Made by a program: the position numbers and the translations under genes
Shown: piece after piece, positions 49,033-57,693 of the stretch
Layout of the letters: every line of letters begins with the position of its first letter
Position numbering within the stretch: position 1 is the first letter of the stretch
Notes under the pieces: model-generated
The model's input: only the letters and a program-made list of their open reading frames with translations
Database searches by the model: none
Told to the model about the DNA's origin: nothing
From: Roseisolibacter agri
GTDB taxonomy: Bacteria; Gemmatimonadota; Gemmatimonadetes; Gemmatimonadales; Gemmatimonadaceae
Assembly (NCBI RefSeq): GCF_030159095.1
Contig: NZ_BRXS01000003.1
Coordinates: 248,001-312,000, forward strand
Length of the DNA: 64,000 nucleotides
Direction: 5' to 3'

Positions 49033-50232
49033 ATGCCGACGACCCTGACGACCCAGCGCTCCGCCTCCCGCCACGCCGACCACGCGCCCGCCGCGACCGG
49101 CGCCGCCGTGCTGGCCGACGCCACGACCCTGCAGCGCCTCGAGCGGACCCTCCAGACCCTGCTCGCGCCGCTCGACTATCCCGACTGGCAGACGTGGCAG
49201 GTCGCCGTGCACGGGCGCCTGCTGGAGCTCACCGGCGCCGACTCGCTGTGCGTCTTCACGCCGCTCGCCGAGGGGCCGGGCGCGTGGTACAGCCCGCACA
49301 TGTCGGAGGAGGCGATGGTCGCCTACGGCCGCCGCGTCGCCGCGGACCCGTCGTGGGAGCTGGTCGAGACGCGCTTCGCCGCCCTCGGCACCGACATGGC
49401 GCACGAGTCGCAGCTCTACACGCGCGACGAGCTCGAGGCGCATCCGTTCTACCGCGAGTTCCTGCTGCCCAATCACATCCACGACCTCACGGTGGCGGGC
49501 GTGGAGTTCGGCGGCGCGATGCCCGCGCGCCTGCACTTCTCCAACCGCGCGCCGCGCGGCGAGGCCTGGGAGGCGCGCCGCGGCGCGCTGGTCCGCGCGA
49601 TCCTGCCGGCGTTCCGCGCCGCGCTCGGGCTCTGGCGCCAGCTCGGCGAGCGCCGCGCGGAGCTGTCGCGGATGATGGACGCGCTGCCGCAGGCGGTCTT
49701 CCTCTACGAGGCGTCGGGCACGCTGCTGCACGCCAACCCGGGCGCGGCGCGCCTGCTGGACGGCGGCGGCGACGCGGAGCGCCTGCGCGCCGAGGCGCAG
49801 CGCGTCGCGTGGTCGGTGGGCGCGATGGCGCGCCGCGCCACGAGCGGGCTGGTGACGGCCGGCGCCCGCGCGCAGGTCGCGAACGCCGCGTCCGCGCACG
49901 ACCGCGAGCTGCGGGTAGGCGCGCGCACCTTCCGCCTGCATGGCGCGGTGGCGCCGGCGTGGATGCTCGGCCGCGAGCCGGGCGTGCTGGTGACGGTGGA
50001 GTCCGCGGTCGCGCGCCCGCTGACCGACACCGAGGTGCGCGAGCGCTTCGGCCTGACGACGCGCGAGACGGAGGTCGCCCGCCTCGTCGCCGACGGCCTG
50101 TCGAACCAGGAGATCGCCGACCGTCTGGGCGTCAGCTTCTTCACCGCCCGCAACCACGTCGAGCGGCTGCTGCCCAAGATGGGCGCGTCGAACCGGGCGC
50201 GCGTGGGCGCCATGCTGCGGGGAGAGACCTGA
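49033..50232 (+). CDS. LuxR-family transcriptional regulator, type II paralogue
   Basis: The product has 399 residues from ATG 49033; an ATG at 48976 would add 19 residues of low-complexity sequence. The sensor half contains LERTLQTLLAPLDYPDW and LYTRDELEAHPFYREFLLPN, then RMMDALPQAVFLYEASGTLLHANPGA, which looks like a PAS-type strand-helix motif. The LuxR domain is FGLTTRETEVARLVADGLSNQEIADRLGVSFFTARNHVERLLPKMGA, nearly the same as in the gene at 41614. It carries the shared upstream motif. The gene ends one base before a composite repeat element. The ligand is unknown. Confidence 0.86.
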   Translation: MPTTLTTQRSASRHADHAPAATGAAVLADATTLQRLERTLQTLLAPLDYPDWQTWQVAVHGRLLELTGADSLCVFTPLAEGPGAWYSPHMSEEAMVAYGRRVAADPSWELVETRFAALGTDMAHESQLYTRDELEAHPFYREFLLPNHIHDLTVAGVEFGGAMPARLHFSNRAPRGEAWEARRGALVRAILPAFRAALGLWRQLGERRAELSRMMDALPQAVFLYEASGTLLHANPGAARLLDGGGDAERLRAEAQRVAWSVGAMARRATSGLVTAGARAQVANAASAHDRELRVGARTFRLHGAVAPAWMLGREPGVLVTVESAVARPLTDTEVRERFGLTTRETEVARLVADGLSNQEIADRLGVSFFTARNHVERLLPKMGASNRARVGAMLRGET

Positions 50233-50233
50233 C

Positions 50234-50625
50234 GCTGCGTGCTGCGTGCTTCGTGCTGCGTGGCATGCACCGACGCGCCGGACCCGAAGAGCGAAGTGCT
50301 TTGACAGGATGACAGGATGACGAAGAGGCTCCGCGCGGCGCGCCGTTCCAAGCGCTACACGGAGCCTCTTCGTCATCCTGTCATCCTGTCTGATGTCGTT
50401 CGCTCATCAGGGTCCGGCGCGCCGGCCGCCTTCTGCCATTGGAGGGGTGCGGACGCTCCGGATGGAGACGGATGCTTCGGATCGCTCCGCGCCGCGGCGA
50501 CGTCCCATGCGCTCCGAGGAACGATCCGCGTGATCCGTTCAGATCCGAAGCATCCGCGTCTTCCCCAATGGACCATCAGGCCCGGCGCGCCGACGCGTCC
50601 CGAGGCCGTTCACGGAGCACGCAGC
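50234..50625. repeat. Composite element: heptads, family C copy 3, family B copy 6, inverted heptads
   Basis: GCTGCGT heptads (50234-50261, one GCTTCGT), family C copy 3 (50304-50389) with ends ACAGGATGACAGGATGA and TCATCCTGTCATCCTGT, family B copy 6 (50435-50574), and ACGGAGC, ACGCAGC (50612-50625). It has the same order and direction as the element at 34858 and again fills a convergent gap (stops at 50232 and 50633). Confidence 0.85.
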
Positions 50626-50632
50626 TCCGCGA

Positions 50633-53600
50633 TCAGTCTCCCGCCTGCGGCACCGGCGCCGGCGCCGCCCCGTGCGTCGGGCGCGTCTTCCGGAAGCGTG
50701 CGCCGAGCGCGGTGCGCCAGCCATCGAAGATCTCGTAGACCGTCGGGATCACGAACAGCGTCAGCAGCGTGCTCGTGATGGTCCCGCCGATCACCGCGCG
50801 GCCCAGCGGCGCGCGAAAGTCGCCGCCCTCGCCGCTGCCCAGCGCGACCGGGATCATGCCCGCGATCAGCGCCAGCGTCGTCATCAGGATCGGGCGCAGG
50901 CGGATCGCGCCGGCCTCGATCAGCGCCTCGCGGATCGGCAGGTCGCCGCGCTCGTGCGTCCACTTCGCGAAGTCGATCAGCAGGATCGCGTTCTTCGCCA
51001 CGATGCCCATCAGCAGGATCACGCCGATGAGCGACATGATGTTCAGCGAGTCGCCCGTGAGGATGAGCGTCAGCACCACGCCGATGAGCGACAGCGGCAG
51101 CGAGAGCAGGATCGCGATCGGATCGAGGAAGCTGCCGAACTGCACGACGAGGATCAGGTACATCAGCATCACCGCCACGCCGAGCGCGGTGAAGATGCTC
51201 CCGAACACCTCGGCCTGGCTCTCGACCTGGCCGCCGGCGACGACCTCGTAGCCCTCGGGCAGCACGAGCCCGCGCATGCGCTGGTTCACGCCCGCGGTGA
51301 CGGCGCCGAGCGCCGCGCCCTCGAAGTTGGCGCCGACGGTGACGACGCGCGCGCGGTCCGCGTGGTCGATCTGCGCGGGTCCGAAGCCCGGCGTGATGCT
51401 CGCGACCTGGCCGAGCGGCACGACCGCGGGCCCGCCGCCCGGACCGGCGCCGGGCAGCACGAGCGGGATGCGCTGCAGGTCCGCGGGGCTCTCGCGCGCG
51501 CCGGGTGGGAGCCGCACGCGCACGTAGCGCGTCTCGCCGGTCGGATCGACCCAGTTGCCGGCGTCGACGCCCGCGAACGCGGGGCGCAGCGACTGCGCGA
51601 TCTGCCCCACGCTCACGCCGAGCGCGCCGGCGAGCGCGCGGTTCACCTCGACGCGCAGCTCGGGCTTCTGCCCCTTGGTCGAGAGGCCGACGTCCACGGC
51701 GCCCGGCGTGCGCCGCACGATGGCCGCGACCGAGTCGGCCAGCCGGTTGAGCGTGGTCGCGTCGGGGCCGCGCAGCTGCAGCTGGAACGGCTTCTGGCCG
51801 CCGGCGGGACCGCCCGCCTCCAGCAGGTAGGCGGTCACGCCGCCCAGGCCGCGCAGCTCGCGCCGCAGCCGCGCCCCGAACTCGGCCTGCGTCACGGCGC
51901 GCGCGGCGCGCGGCACCATGCGCACGTACACCGACGCCGCGTCCACCGCGCCGGATCCCGACGCGCTGCCGACGGTGGTGTACGTGTACGCGACCTCGCG
52001 GTGCGTGCGCACCTGCCGCGCGACCAGCTCGGCCTGCAGGCGCGTGTACTCCAGGCTCGCGCCGGGCGGCGACTCGACGGCGACGGTCAGCTCGCTGCGG
52101 TCGCTCTCGGGCGTGAAGCCGAACGCGCCGAAGCGCGCCTGCAGCGCGATCGCGCCGACGAACGAGCCGACGGCGAGCGCGATCATCGCCAGCCGGTGGT
52201 CGAGCGCCCACGCCACGCCGCGGCGGTAGCGCGTGGCCTGCCGGTCGAACCAGCGGTTGAAGCGGTCGAGCGCGCGCGCGATCGGGTTGCGGCGCTGCCC
52301 CTCCTCGATCTCGGGGTCTGGCCAGTAGGCCGAGAGCATCGGGTCGAGCGAGAACGACACGAAGAGCGAGACCAGCACCGACGCCGCGATGGTGAGCGCG
52401 AACGGCTTGAACCACTCGCCCGCAAAGCCGCTCATGAAGCCCACGGGCACGAACACGGCGACGATCGAGAAGGTCGTCGCGGCGACGGCGAGCCCGATCT
52501 CGTCGGTGCCCTCGCGCGCGGCGTCGAAGTGGTCCTTCCCCATCTCGACGTGGCGCACGATGTTCTCGCGCACCACGATGGCGTCGTCGATCAGGATGCC
52601 GATCGCCAGCGAGAGGCCGAGCAGCGACATGGTGTTCAGCGTGAAGCCGAACACCCAGAGCGGGACGAAGCTCGCCAGCACCGACACGGGCAGCGCGAGG
52701 CCGGTGATGACGGTCGAGCGCCACGAGTTGAGGAAGAGGAAGACGACGAGGACGGTGAGCACCGCGCCCTCGACGAGCGCCTCCTGCACGTTGCGCACGG
52801 AGTTGCGCACGCGCTCGCCCGCGTCGCGCACCACCTCGACGCTCACGCCCGCGGGCACCTGGCCGCGCAGCCGCGCGATGCGCGCCTTCACCGCGTCGCT
52901 GACCTGCGTGGTGCTGTAGCCCTTGGCCTTCACGACGTCGAGGCCGATCGCCTCGCGGCCGTTGTAGAGCGCCGCGCTGCGCCGCTCGGCGCTCCCCACC
53001 TCCACCGTGGCGACCTGGCCGAGCGGGATGCGCACGCCGCCGCGCTGGGCGACGGTGAGGCTCGCGAACTCCTCGGGGCGCGTGAGGCGCCCCTCCAGAC
53101 GGATGGCGCGCTCGGTGATGGGGCCGGTCACCTGTCCCACGGGCGCGGCGAGGTTCTGCGCGCGGAGCGCGGCCACCACCTGGTCGACGCCGACGCCGCT
53201 GGCCGCCAGCCGCTGCGGGTCGAGGACGACGTTGAGCGTCGCGCTGTCGGCGCCGGCGACGTTCACCTGCGCGACCCCCGGGATCGAGCGCAGGTCGCCG
53301 GCGATCTGCTGGTCGGCGATCTGCGTCAGCTGCGCGGGCGTGAGCGTGGCGCTGGTGATGGCGAGCGACACGATCGGCAGCGCGGCGGGATCGAAGCGCT
53401 GGATGATCGGCTCGATGATCTCCTGCGGCAGCTGCGCGCGCACGGCGCTGATGGCGTCGCGCACGTCCTGCGTCGCCTGGTCGACGGGCTTGTCGAAGTC
53501 GAACTGGACGATGATCTGCGCGAAGCCGTCGGTCGACGTCGAGTTCAGCTTGTCCAGGCCGCTGATCGCGGCGACGCGGTCCTCGATGCGGTCGACGACC

Positions 53601-53785
53601 TCGCGCTCGACCTGCTCGGGCGAGGCGCCGGGATAGGCGACGCCGACGAAGACGATGGGCGCGTCGATGTCGGGGAACTCGTCGGTCTGCAGGCGCAGGA
53701 GCGCGACGAGGCCGAAGACGACCAGGGCGATCATCGTCACGACGGTGACGATGGGACGCCGGATGGCGAAATCCGAGATGAACAT
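50633..53785 (-). CDS. RND-family efflux transporter, HAE1/AcrB-like inner-membrane subunit
   Basis: The product has 1050 residues, the normal RND length, with the duplicated layout of 12 helices and two large periplasmic loops. MFISDFAIRRPIVTVVTMIALVVFG is the usual N-terminal helix (given here in part by its first residues). The proton-relay aspartates are D400 and D401 in LSLAIGILIDDAIVVREN. Helices 4 and 10 and the GSFLDPIAILLSLPLSLIGV segment are also typical. It drives export of hydrophobic compounds with a periplasmic adaptor and an outer-membrane channel. Neither partner gene is nearby; a downstream or distant locus must supply them. Convergent with the LuxR gene across a composite repeat. 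Confidence 0.94.
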   Translation of the reverse strand: MFISDFAIRRPIVTVVTMIALVVFGLVALLRLQTDEFPDIDAPIVFVGVAYPGASPEQVEREVVDRIEDRVAAISGLDKLNSTSTDGFAQIIVQFDFDKPVDQATQDVRDAISAVRAQLPQEIIEPIIQRFDPAALPIVSLAITSATLTPAQLTQIADQQIAGDLRSIPGVAQVNVAGADSATLNVVLDPQRLAASGVGVDQVVAALRAQNLAAPVGQVTGPITERAIRLEGRLTRPEEFASLTVAQRGGVRIPLGQVATVEVGSAERRSAALYNGREAIGLDVVKAKGYSTTQVSDAVKARIARLRGQVPAGVSVEVVRDAGERVRNSVRNVQEALVEGAVLTVLVVFLFLNSWRSTVITGLALPVSVLASFVPLWVFGFTLNTMSLLGLSLAIGILIDDAIVVRENIVRHVEMGKDHFDAAREGTDEIGLAVAATTFSIVAVFVPVGFMSGFAGEWFKPFALTIAASVLVSLFVSFSLDPMLSAYWPDPEIEEGQRRNPIARALDRFNRWFDRQATRYRRGVAWALDHRLAMIALAVGSFVGAIALQARFGAFGFTPESDRSELTVAVESPPGASLEYTRLQAELVARQVRTHREVAYTYTTVGSASGSGAVDAASVYVRMVPRAARAVTQAEFGARLRRELRGLGGVTAYLLEAGGPAGGQKPFQLQLRGPDATTLNRLADSVAAIVRRTPGAVDVGLSTKGQKPELRVEVNRALAGALGVSVGQIAQSLRPAFAGVDAGNWVDPTGETRYVRVRLPPGARESPADLQRIPLVLPGAGPGGGPAVVPLGQVASITPGFGPAQIDHADRARVVTVGANFEGAALGAVTAGVNQRMRGLVLPEGYEVVAGGQVESQAEVFGSIFTALGVAVMLMYLILVVQFGSFLDPIAILLSLPLSLIGVVLTLILTGDSLNIMSLIGVILLMGIVAKNAILLIDFAKWTHERGDLPIREALIEAGAIRLRPILMTTLALIAGMIPVALGSGEGGDFRAPLGRAVIGGTITSTLLTLFVIPTVYEIFDGWRTALGARFRKTRPTHGAAPAPVPQAGD

Positions 53786-53915
53786 GGCGGCGGTTGGAGC
53801 TTGTGGCGTGCCAACGCGCGCGCCCTGGCGTGCGTTGCCGCCGCGCTCGGCTGCTTCGGATTCAGCGGCTGGTGAGCCGGCGGGCGCGGCGGGCAGCGAC
53901 GCGCGTCGGGGGCAC

Positions 53916-53950
53916 GCTCGGCGCTCGGCGCTCAGCGCTCGGCGCTCATC
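53916..53950. repeat. Heptad array GCTCGGC, five copies, overlapping a stop codon
   Basis: GCTCGGC, GCTCGGC, GCTCAGC, GCTCGGC, GCTCATC. The last unit contains the stop codon of the PH-domain gene on the minus strand, so the array begins exactly at a gene end. Confidence 0.85.
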
Positions 53951-54323
53951 GACAGACGTAGCTCGCCAGCACCGCCTGCACCGCGTAGATGCTCAGCCGC
54001 CGGTTGAACGTCGTGGTGAACGGCTCCGCGCGTCCCGACACCCAGATCCGCAGCTCGGCCTCGAGGTCGAAGTGGCCCGCCGTCTCGACGCTGAAGTGCG
54101 TGATCGCGCGGTACGGGAGCGAGTGGTACTCGACCTTGCGGCCCGTGGCGCCCTGCTTGTCGACGAGGATCAGCCGCCGGTCGGTGAACAGCATCGCGTC
54201 GCGCACCAGGACGTAGGCCCGGTCGATCCGCTCGCCGGTGGCGAGCACGCGCGCGAACTCCTCCTGCATCTCCGTCGCGTCCACCTCCGACGCGTTGCCC
54301 AGCAGTCCGTCCAGGAGACCCAC
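53946..54323 (-). CDS. Bacterial PH-domain protein (bPH type)
   Basis: The product has 125 residues. It fits the bacterial pleckstrin-homology family (PF08000-like): VLVRDAMLFTDRRLILVDKQGATGRKVEYHSLPYRAITHFSVE, then a beta hairpin with LRIWVSGRAEPFTTTFNR, and a final helix (SIYAVQAVLASYVCR). GTG 54323 (VGLLDGLLGNASEVD) gives the typical family N-terminus. Such proteins form oligomeric rings or domes in the cytoplasm, with unknown ligands. It is divergent from the rhomboid gene, with a 132-base gap holding TACGAT/TATCTT boxes (about 54402-54414). Confidence 0.85.
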   Translation of the reverse strand: MGLLDGLLGNASEVDATEMQEEFARVLATGERIDRAYVLVRDAMLFTDRRLILVDKQGATGRKVEYHSLPYRAITHFSVETAGHFDLEAELRIWVSGRAEPFTTTFNRRLSIYAVQAVLASYVCR

Positions 54324-54455
54324 GGGTCGCTCCGTCCGTGAAGGGTGGGTGAGGAACGCGCCGGCGGCGGCGCGGCGTGGCACGGGCGCCCGCCCGCGAG
54401 CGTACGATATCTTCCCGGCGCCACTCCCGCGTCCGTCGCCCCGAGGCCACCGCCC

Positions 54456-55223
54456 GTGACTCCCGTCGTCCGCTCGCTGCTCATCGCCACCGTCGCCGCC
54501 TTCTTCCTCCAGAAGACGCTGCCCGGCCTGACGGAGGCGTTCCTGTTCGTGCCGCAGCTGCTCTGGCGCCAGCCGTGGACGCTGGTGACCTACATGTTCC
54601 TGCACGGCGGGCTCACGCACCTCCTCTTCAACATGCTCGGCCTGTTCTTCTTCGGGTCGCGCGTGGAGTCGCGCATCGGGTCGCAGCGCTTCGCGACGCT
54701 GTACTTCCTGAGCGGCATCAGCGGTGCGCTGCTCTCGCTGCTGCTCTCGCGGAACCCGATCCTGGGCGCGTCGGCGGGCGTGTTCGGCGTGATGCTGGCG
54801 TTCGCGCACTTCTGGCCGGACGAGCCGATCCACATCTGGGGCGTGATCCCGGTGCCGGCGCGCATCCTCGTGATCATCACGACGGTGTTCACGCTGTGGA
54901 GCGGCATCTCGGGCGGCGGCGGCGGCATCGCGCACTTCGCGCACCTCGGCGGCTACGTGGGCGCGTGGCTCTACATGCGGTGGCTGGACCGCGCGCGCAC
55001 CGACTTCCGGCGGAAGGCGACCTCGGCGCCGCCCGAGGTCACGCGGCAGATCCGCGGCTTCGACCGGATCGACCGCTCGACGATCCACGAGGTGAACCGC
55101 GGCGAGGTCGACCGGATCCTCGACAAGATCAGCGCCGGCGGCGTGGAGTCGCTGACGCCGCAGGAGCGGCTCTTCCTGTCGAACTTCGTCCCGCTCGACG
55201 ACCGGATGCCGCCGAAATCGTGA
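54456..55223 (+). CDS. Rhomboid-family intramembrane serine protease
   Basis: The product has 255 residues and six membrane helices. The catalytic Ser is S106 in LGASAGVFGV, and the His is H163 in AHFAHLGGYVGA. The HGGLTHLLFNM motif (H50, H55, N59) forms the oxyanion region on helix 2. The last 80 residues are a cytoplasmic helical tail (TRQIRGFDRIDRSTIHEVNRGE, VDRILDKISAGGVESLTPQE), as in the group with a C-terminal DUF6576-like segment. GTG 54456 gives the best N-terminal helix. Substrates are single-pass membrane proteins; none can be named here. Confidence 0.93.
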   Translation: MTPVVRSLLIATVAAFFLQKTLPGLTEAFLFVPQLLWRQPWTLVTYMFLHGGLTHLLFNMLGLFFFGSRVESRIGSQRFATLYFLSGISGALLSLLLSRNPILGASAGVFGVMLAFAHFWPDEPIHIWGVIPVPARILVIITTVFTLWSGISGGGGGIAHFAHLGGYVGAWLYMRWLDRARTDFRRKATSAPPEVTRQIRGFDRIDRSTIHEVNRGEVDRILDKISAGGVESLTPQERLFLSNFVPLDDRMPPKS

Positions 55224-55254
55224 CCGGCGCGGAATCCGAACGGCGAATGGCATT

Positions 55255-55373
55255 GCAAGGATGAAGATCGGATAAGGTCCGACAACGACGGATGGCTCCG
55301 CGTGGTGGCGAGGAAGGTCGCCCGACGCGGAGCCATCCGTCGTTATCAGATCTTGTCAGACTTTCATCCTTGC
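55255..55373. repeat. Family D inverted repeat, copy 2
   Basis: GCAAGGATGAA (55255-55265) pairs with TTCATCCTTGC (55363-55373). Inner pairs: GACGGATGGCTCCGCG with CGCGGAGCCATCCGTC, and GATCGGATAAGGTC with GATCTTGTC. It fills the convergent gap between the rhomboid and GHL10 genes. The first copy is at 10029-10146. Confidence 0.85.
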
Positions 55374-55425
55374 GAAAGCAGTTCGCCCTTCCGTCGCGAA
55401 ACGCCAGACTCCCGCACGAGCGCGG

Positions 55426-57591
55426 TCACTTCCACGACATCGCCGGGATCGTCGCCTTGTGCTTGAACGGCCCCGCGGCCAGCTGCGCCCAGCCGTTCGG
55501 GATCCCGTCCACGAGGCTGTAGCTGTACACTGACACCCCGGTGATCGCGCGGTCGTGCGCCAGGTCGAGCTGCGCCTTCATCTCGTCCCACCCCTTGATC
55601 GCGCCGACGCCGACGTACACGTGGCGCCCCGCCTGCCGCTCGATGCGCGTGATGTGGTCGTCCATCACGCACGTCCAGTCGAGGCTCGAGCAGTAGACCG
55701 GCTTCACCGTCCACGAGGCGGACGTCGCCGTGGCCGGGTAGTTCATCGGCACCTCGACGTCGAGATAGCCGCCCTGCGCCCACGCCTGCGGGTCCTGGAA
55801 CAGCTCGGTGAGGCTCCACTGGGCGCTCCACCCGGTGCGCTGCTGGTAGCCGGGGAACACCGCCGCGGAGAGCACGAACGACGGGTTCACCGCGCTCACG
55901 CTGTCGCGCACCTCGCGCACCGCGCGGTTCACGAGCTGCTGGCGGAACGTCACGAACGCGGCCGTGAAGTCGCTGGTCGGGCGCGCGCCCGTCTGCTGGC
56001 GATAGGCTTCCTGCGTCGCCTCGTCCCAGCCGAAGCGGTTGTACCCCGCGATCTGCCCCGGGAAGCGGATGCGGTCGAGATGGATTCCCTTCAGCCCCTT
56101 CGGCCCGTAGCGGCGCGCGAGGTCGGCCGAGACGCGGGCGAGCTGCGCGCGCACCTCGGGCACCGCCGGCGAGACCCACATGTACTCGGACGCGAGCGTC
56201 GCGCTCGTGCAGTTCTCCACCTGGCGCATGATCGCGCCCGTGGTCGAGTTTCGCGCCGCCGCGCTCCACTGCGGGTTGGCCCGGAGCCAGTTCATCGGCG
56301 TGCTGTTGATGAACTGGCTGCACGCGGTCGTGCCGCCCGCGATGAAGCCGGTGAGCGCGTTGACCCACGCGTGCACCTCGATGCCACGCTTCGCCGCCTC
56401 GGCCAGTGCGACGTCGAGCGGGTCCTGCGCCGGGCGCGTGCCTCCCAGGCTGCCGCACATGCGCGGCGAGCAGGGCTCGATGTCGGAGAAGTAGAGCGCG
56501 TCGCCCGACGTGCGCACCTGGAAGTACACGACGTTGAAGTTCGCGCTCGCCGCCTTCTGCATGATCGTGGCGATCTTCGCGAAGTCGACGGACGTCGCCG
56601 TGGTGTACTCGAAGCGCGTGACCCAGAGCGCGCGTGCCTCGACCGGGTTGCCCACGGTGACCGGCGCCGTACCGCTCACGCCCTCGGACGTGGCGGTCAG
56701 GGTCGCCGTGCCGACGTCGCGGGCGACGACCGTATCGCGGTCCGCCAGCACCGCGAGGACCGCCGGCGCCGACGAGCTCCACGCGATCGCGCGGCCCGTG
56801 AGCACCTTGCCGCGCTTGTCCTTCGCGACGGCGCGGATGGCCGTGCGGCGGAACTGCGGCAGGCCGATCGTCGCCGGCACGACCGTCACCGTCGCCACCG
56901 GCTGCGGTGTCACGCGGAGCGCCCTCACGCCGTGGACGCCGTCGACGGCGGCGTCGATCACCGCGTCGCCGACCGCCAGCGCCACGAACTCACCCGCGTT
57001 CGTCGTCGGCGCGGCGACGGTCCGGGGCGTGGCGCTCCACGTCACCTCGCGTCCCAGCAGCGGCACGCCGGCCGAGTCGAGCGCGGCGGCGGTGAAGGTC
57101 GTGCTGTCGTCGACCGCGATCGTGCCGGCGCCACTCACCACCACCGAGCGCACCGGCACGGGCACGACGCTCACCTGCACGGTGTCGGCCCACAGCCCCT
57201 CGCGGTGCGCGACGACGACGCGCGTGGCGCCCAGCCCCTGCGCCGCGAGCAGGCCCGTCGAGTCGACGGTGACGACCGCCGGATCGAGCGACGCCCAGAC
57301 GACCGTCCGGGCCTCGGCCGGCGCGGGCAGCGTGCGGCCGGACTTCGTCTTCAGCGTCGCGTCGAGCTGCCGCGTCGTGCCGCCGCGCTCACCCGGCGCG
57401 GCCGTGGGCGTGCGCACCATCAGCGTGACATCGGCCGCCGAGGCGCCGACCGTCAGGTCGAAGCGGGGAGCGGCGTCGGGCTGGCGGGCGTCGGGCGCGG
57501 TGCCCTCGCCGCAGGCCGCGGTCGAGAGGAGCAGGGCGGCGGCGCCGGCGCGTCGGGCGCGGCGCGGGTACGCAGGATTCGTCGTGGCCAC
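55426..57591 (-). CDS. Lipoprotein with Ig-like domains and a GHL10-type glycoside hydrolase domain
   Basis: The product has 721 residues. A lipobox is present (LLSTAAC-GEG, C27). Residues 50-325 contain three BIG2/Ig-like domains (for example RTVVWASLDPAVVTVDSTG and AIAWSSSAPAVLAVL). From residue 330 comes the glycosyl-hydrolase-like domain of the GHL10/DUF187 type: ARALWVTRFEYTT, NFNVVYFQVRTSGDALYFS, RGIEVHAWVNAL, KGIHLDRIRFPG, LDVEVPMNYPA, and GVSVYSYSLVDG. GHL10 proteins have a TIM barrel and are thought to act on cell-surface polysaccharides. Asp in GIHLDRIRFPG and Glu in LDVEVPMNY are candidate acid/base residues. It is anchored outside the cell. Confidence 0.88.
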   Translation of the reverse strand: MATTNPAYPRRARRAGAAALLLSTAACGEGTAPDARQPDAAPRFDLTVGASAADVTLMVRTPTAAPGERGGTTRQLDATLKTKSGRTLPAPAEARTVVWASLDPAVVTVDSTGLLAAQGLGATRVVVAHREGLWADTVQVSVVPVPVRSVVVSGAGTIAVDDSTTFTAAALDSAGVPLLGREVTWSATPRTVAAPTTNAGEFVALAVGDAVIDAAVDGVHGVRALRVTPQPVATVTVVPATIGLPQFRRTAIRAVAKDKRGKVLTGRAIAWSSSAPAVLAVLADRDTVVARDVGTATLTATSEGVSGTAPVTVGNPVEARALWVTRFEYTTATSVDFAKIATIMQKAASANFNVVYFQVRTSGDALYFSDIEPCSPRMCGSLGGTRPAQDPLDVALAEAAKRGIEVHAWVNALTGFIAGGTTACSQFINSTPMNWLRANPQWSAAARNSTTGAIMRQVENCTSATLASEYMWVSPAVPEVRAQLARVSADLARRYGPKGLKGIHLDRIRFPGQIAGYNRFGWDEATQEAYRQQTGARPTSDFTAAFVTFRQQLVNRAVREVRDSVSAVNPSFVLSAAVFPGYQQRTGWSAQWSLTELFQDPQAWAQGGYLDVEVPMNYPATATSASWTVKPVYCSSLDWTCVMDDHITRIERQAGRHVYVGVGAIKGWDEMKAQLDLAHDRAITGVSVYSYSLVDGIPNGWAQLAAGPFKHKATIPAMSWK

Positions 57592-57693
57592 GAGATCGCG
57601 ATGCGGGAAGAAGACGCGCCGCCGTCATACCGGGACGGCGGCGCGACAATCTCCCTTCGGGACCGTCGGCCAGCAACGGTGCTCCTGACCCTC

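Noticed and set aside
50234-50625. An insertion sequence or MITE with target duplication
   Set aside because: No transposase frame and no clear direct target repeats. The element ends coincide with gene ends rather than with duplicated targets. A non-autonomous mobile origin remains possible but is not shown.
50633-53785. A complete tripartite RND operon
   Set aside because: No membrane-fusion (adaptor) or outer-membrane channel gene flanks the pump gene. The neighbours are a PH-domain gene and a LuxR-family gene.
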